NCBI GenBank assembly: GCA_949957035.1
Contig: CATLIP010000167.1
Span: 1 to 5,593, forward strand
Source: an uncultured Lachnospiraceae bacterium
GTDB lineage: Bacteria; Bacillota_A; Clostridia; Lachnospirales; Lachnospiraceae
Length of the DNA stretch: 5,593 bases
Direction: 5' to 3'
The notes beneath the pieces are model-generated. The model saw only the letters and a program-made list of their open reading frames with translations, had not been told where the DNA came from and did not search any database. The translations under genes and the position numbers were made by a program. Shown here piece after piece: positions 5,223 to 5,593 of this stretch. How positions within the stretch are numbered: the first letter of the stretch is position 1; each line of letters begins with the position of its first letter.

Positions 5223-5231
5223 ATTATAACA
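5223..5231 (-). promoter_or_regulatory. Extended -10 promoter of the small membrane protein gene
   Basis: On the minus strand TGTTATAAT (5231-5223) is a consensus -10 with the TGn extension, which can compensate for a poor -35; the hexamer 17 bp upstream (TAGTAA) matches only three of six positions. Transcription would begin near 5216, giving a leader of about 45 nt before the ATG at 5171. Confidence 0.65.
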
Positions 5232-5291
5232 CTATATTTTTAAGATTACTACACATTTCTGGAAATCTTTTAAAAAAATACACTATATTTT
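5229..5291. repeat. Pair of 12-bp direct repeats, 51 bp apart
   Basis: ACACTATATTTT occurs at 5229-5240 and again, perfectly, at 5280-5291. The second copy spans the pcrA stop codon and the first overlaps the TG of the extended -10 promoter. In AT-rich DNA this could be chance or a small duplication. No clear terminator for pcrA was found between the copies. Confidence 0.5.
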
Positions 5292-5593
5292 CTGAAGTTT
5301 CGCAAAAGCCGCAAACATTTTCTTCGTGCCGCGTTCGTCAAAATCCACCGTCACCTCGTAATCCCTGCCGCCTTCCACGATTGCCTTAACAGTCCCTTCC
5401 CCGAATTTCATGTGAAGCACCTTATCCCCCACCTCATACGCAAGTTTCCCGCCAGCGGGCGTGCCAAACTGTCTTGCCGGTTTCTGAGCTGCATACAGCT
5501 TGGTCTGAAAGGCCTGCTTCGCCTGCTGGTATACATTCTTCACCGGCAATTCTTCCACCTTCTTCTCCACCTTGGTCCCTGCGCTCACCAACT
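5283..5593 (-). CDS. pcrA: C-terminus of ATP-dependent DNA helicase PcrA/UvrD, N-terminal part outside window
   Basis: The open frame enters from the right edge and ends at a TAG (5285-5283), giving roughly the last 103 residues. It holds a low-complexity Lys/Gln/Ala-rich linker followed by the C-terminal Tudor-like domain: VGDKVLHMKFGEGTVKAIVE, then RDYEVTVDF, then GTKKMFAAFAKLQKI. The G-D-x-V-x-H-x-K-F-G-x-G-T-V signature is the ending of Gram-positive PcrA, whose Tudor domain contacts RNA polymerase in transcription-linked repair. The helicase motifs are out of view, so full identity is inferred from this tail. An internal TTG near 5591 is not a real start; the reading frame continues past the edge. 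It probably forms its own unit upstream of the small membrane protein gene. Confidence 0.9.
   Translation of the reverse strand, partial: LVSAGTKVEKKVEELPVKNVYQQAKQAFQTKLYAAQKPARQFGTPAGGKLAYEVGDKVLHMKFGEGTVKAIVEGGRDYEVTVDFDERGTKKMFAAFAKLQKI

Noticed and set aside
5241..5270. AAGATT/AATCTT hairpin as a pcrA terminator on the minus strand
   Set aside because: Only 6 AT-rich base pairs with a 16-nt loop and no T run following; the T run lies before the stem instead.
1..5593. CRISPR array, tRNA, rRNA, riboswitch or insertion sequence ends
   Set aside because: No regularly spaced repeats, no cloverleaf-like stretch with a T-arm signature, no recognisable aptamer core, and no terminal inverted repeats flanking a transposase were seen.

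Overview
The window looks like a chromosomal segment of a low-to-moderate GC Firmicute of class Clostridia, most likely family Lachnospiraceae. The grounds are the strong AGGAG/GGAGG ribosome binding sites, T-tailed hairpin terminators, an RlmD with a long C-terminal extension, and a PcrA tail followed by a small acidic membrane protein. The family placement is recalled from general knowledge of these proteins and was not searched.

Left third (about 1-2100) looks accessory. It holds the 3' end of a probable XRE-type repressor (1-114, +), a complete small serine recombinase (292-867, -), a 70-residue Cro/CI-type regulator with a TTG start (1103-1315, -), and a divergent gene for an unrecognised exported or membrane-anchored protein with two separated CxxC motifs (1455-2027, +). 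The 139-bp gap between the last two contains back-to-back promoters interleaved with a perfect inverted repeat and a 12-bp palindrome. This is best read as the operator through which the small regulator controls itself and the exported protein. The set resembles the regulatory end of an integrated element or its remnant, but no integrase, relicase, att site or transposase is visible here.

Right two thirds (about 2100-5593) look like conserved chromosome, all on the minus strand and read from right to left. In that order they are the C-terminus of the helicase PcrA (5283-5593), a small single-pass membrane protein with an acidic Phe-repeat tail and its own extended -10 promoter and terminator (4929-5171), a NYN-domain putative ribonuclease with two LOTUS/OST-HTH domains (3801-4736), and a TRAM/Fe-S 23S rRNA m5U methyltransferase of the RlmD/RumA family (2113-3762). 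The last two lie 37 nt apart and are probably one transcript, pairing an RNA-binding nuclease with an rRNA-modifying enzyme. A bidirectional terminator at 2057-2089 closes both the rightward exported-protein gene and the leftward rlmD transcript, and marks the boundary between the accessory and conserved halves.

No tRNA, rRNA, CRISPR array, riboswitch or insertion sequence was recognised. The most unusual items are the compact operator switch with its cysteine-pair exported protein, and the sharp drop in G+C at the RlmD C-terminal extension.
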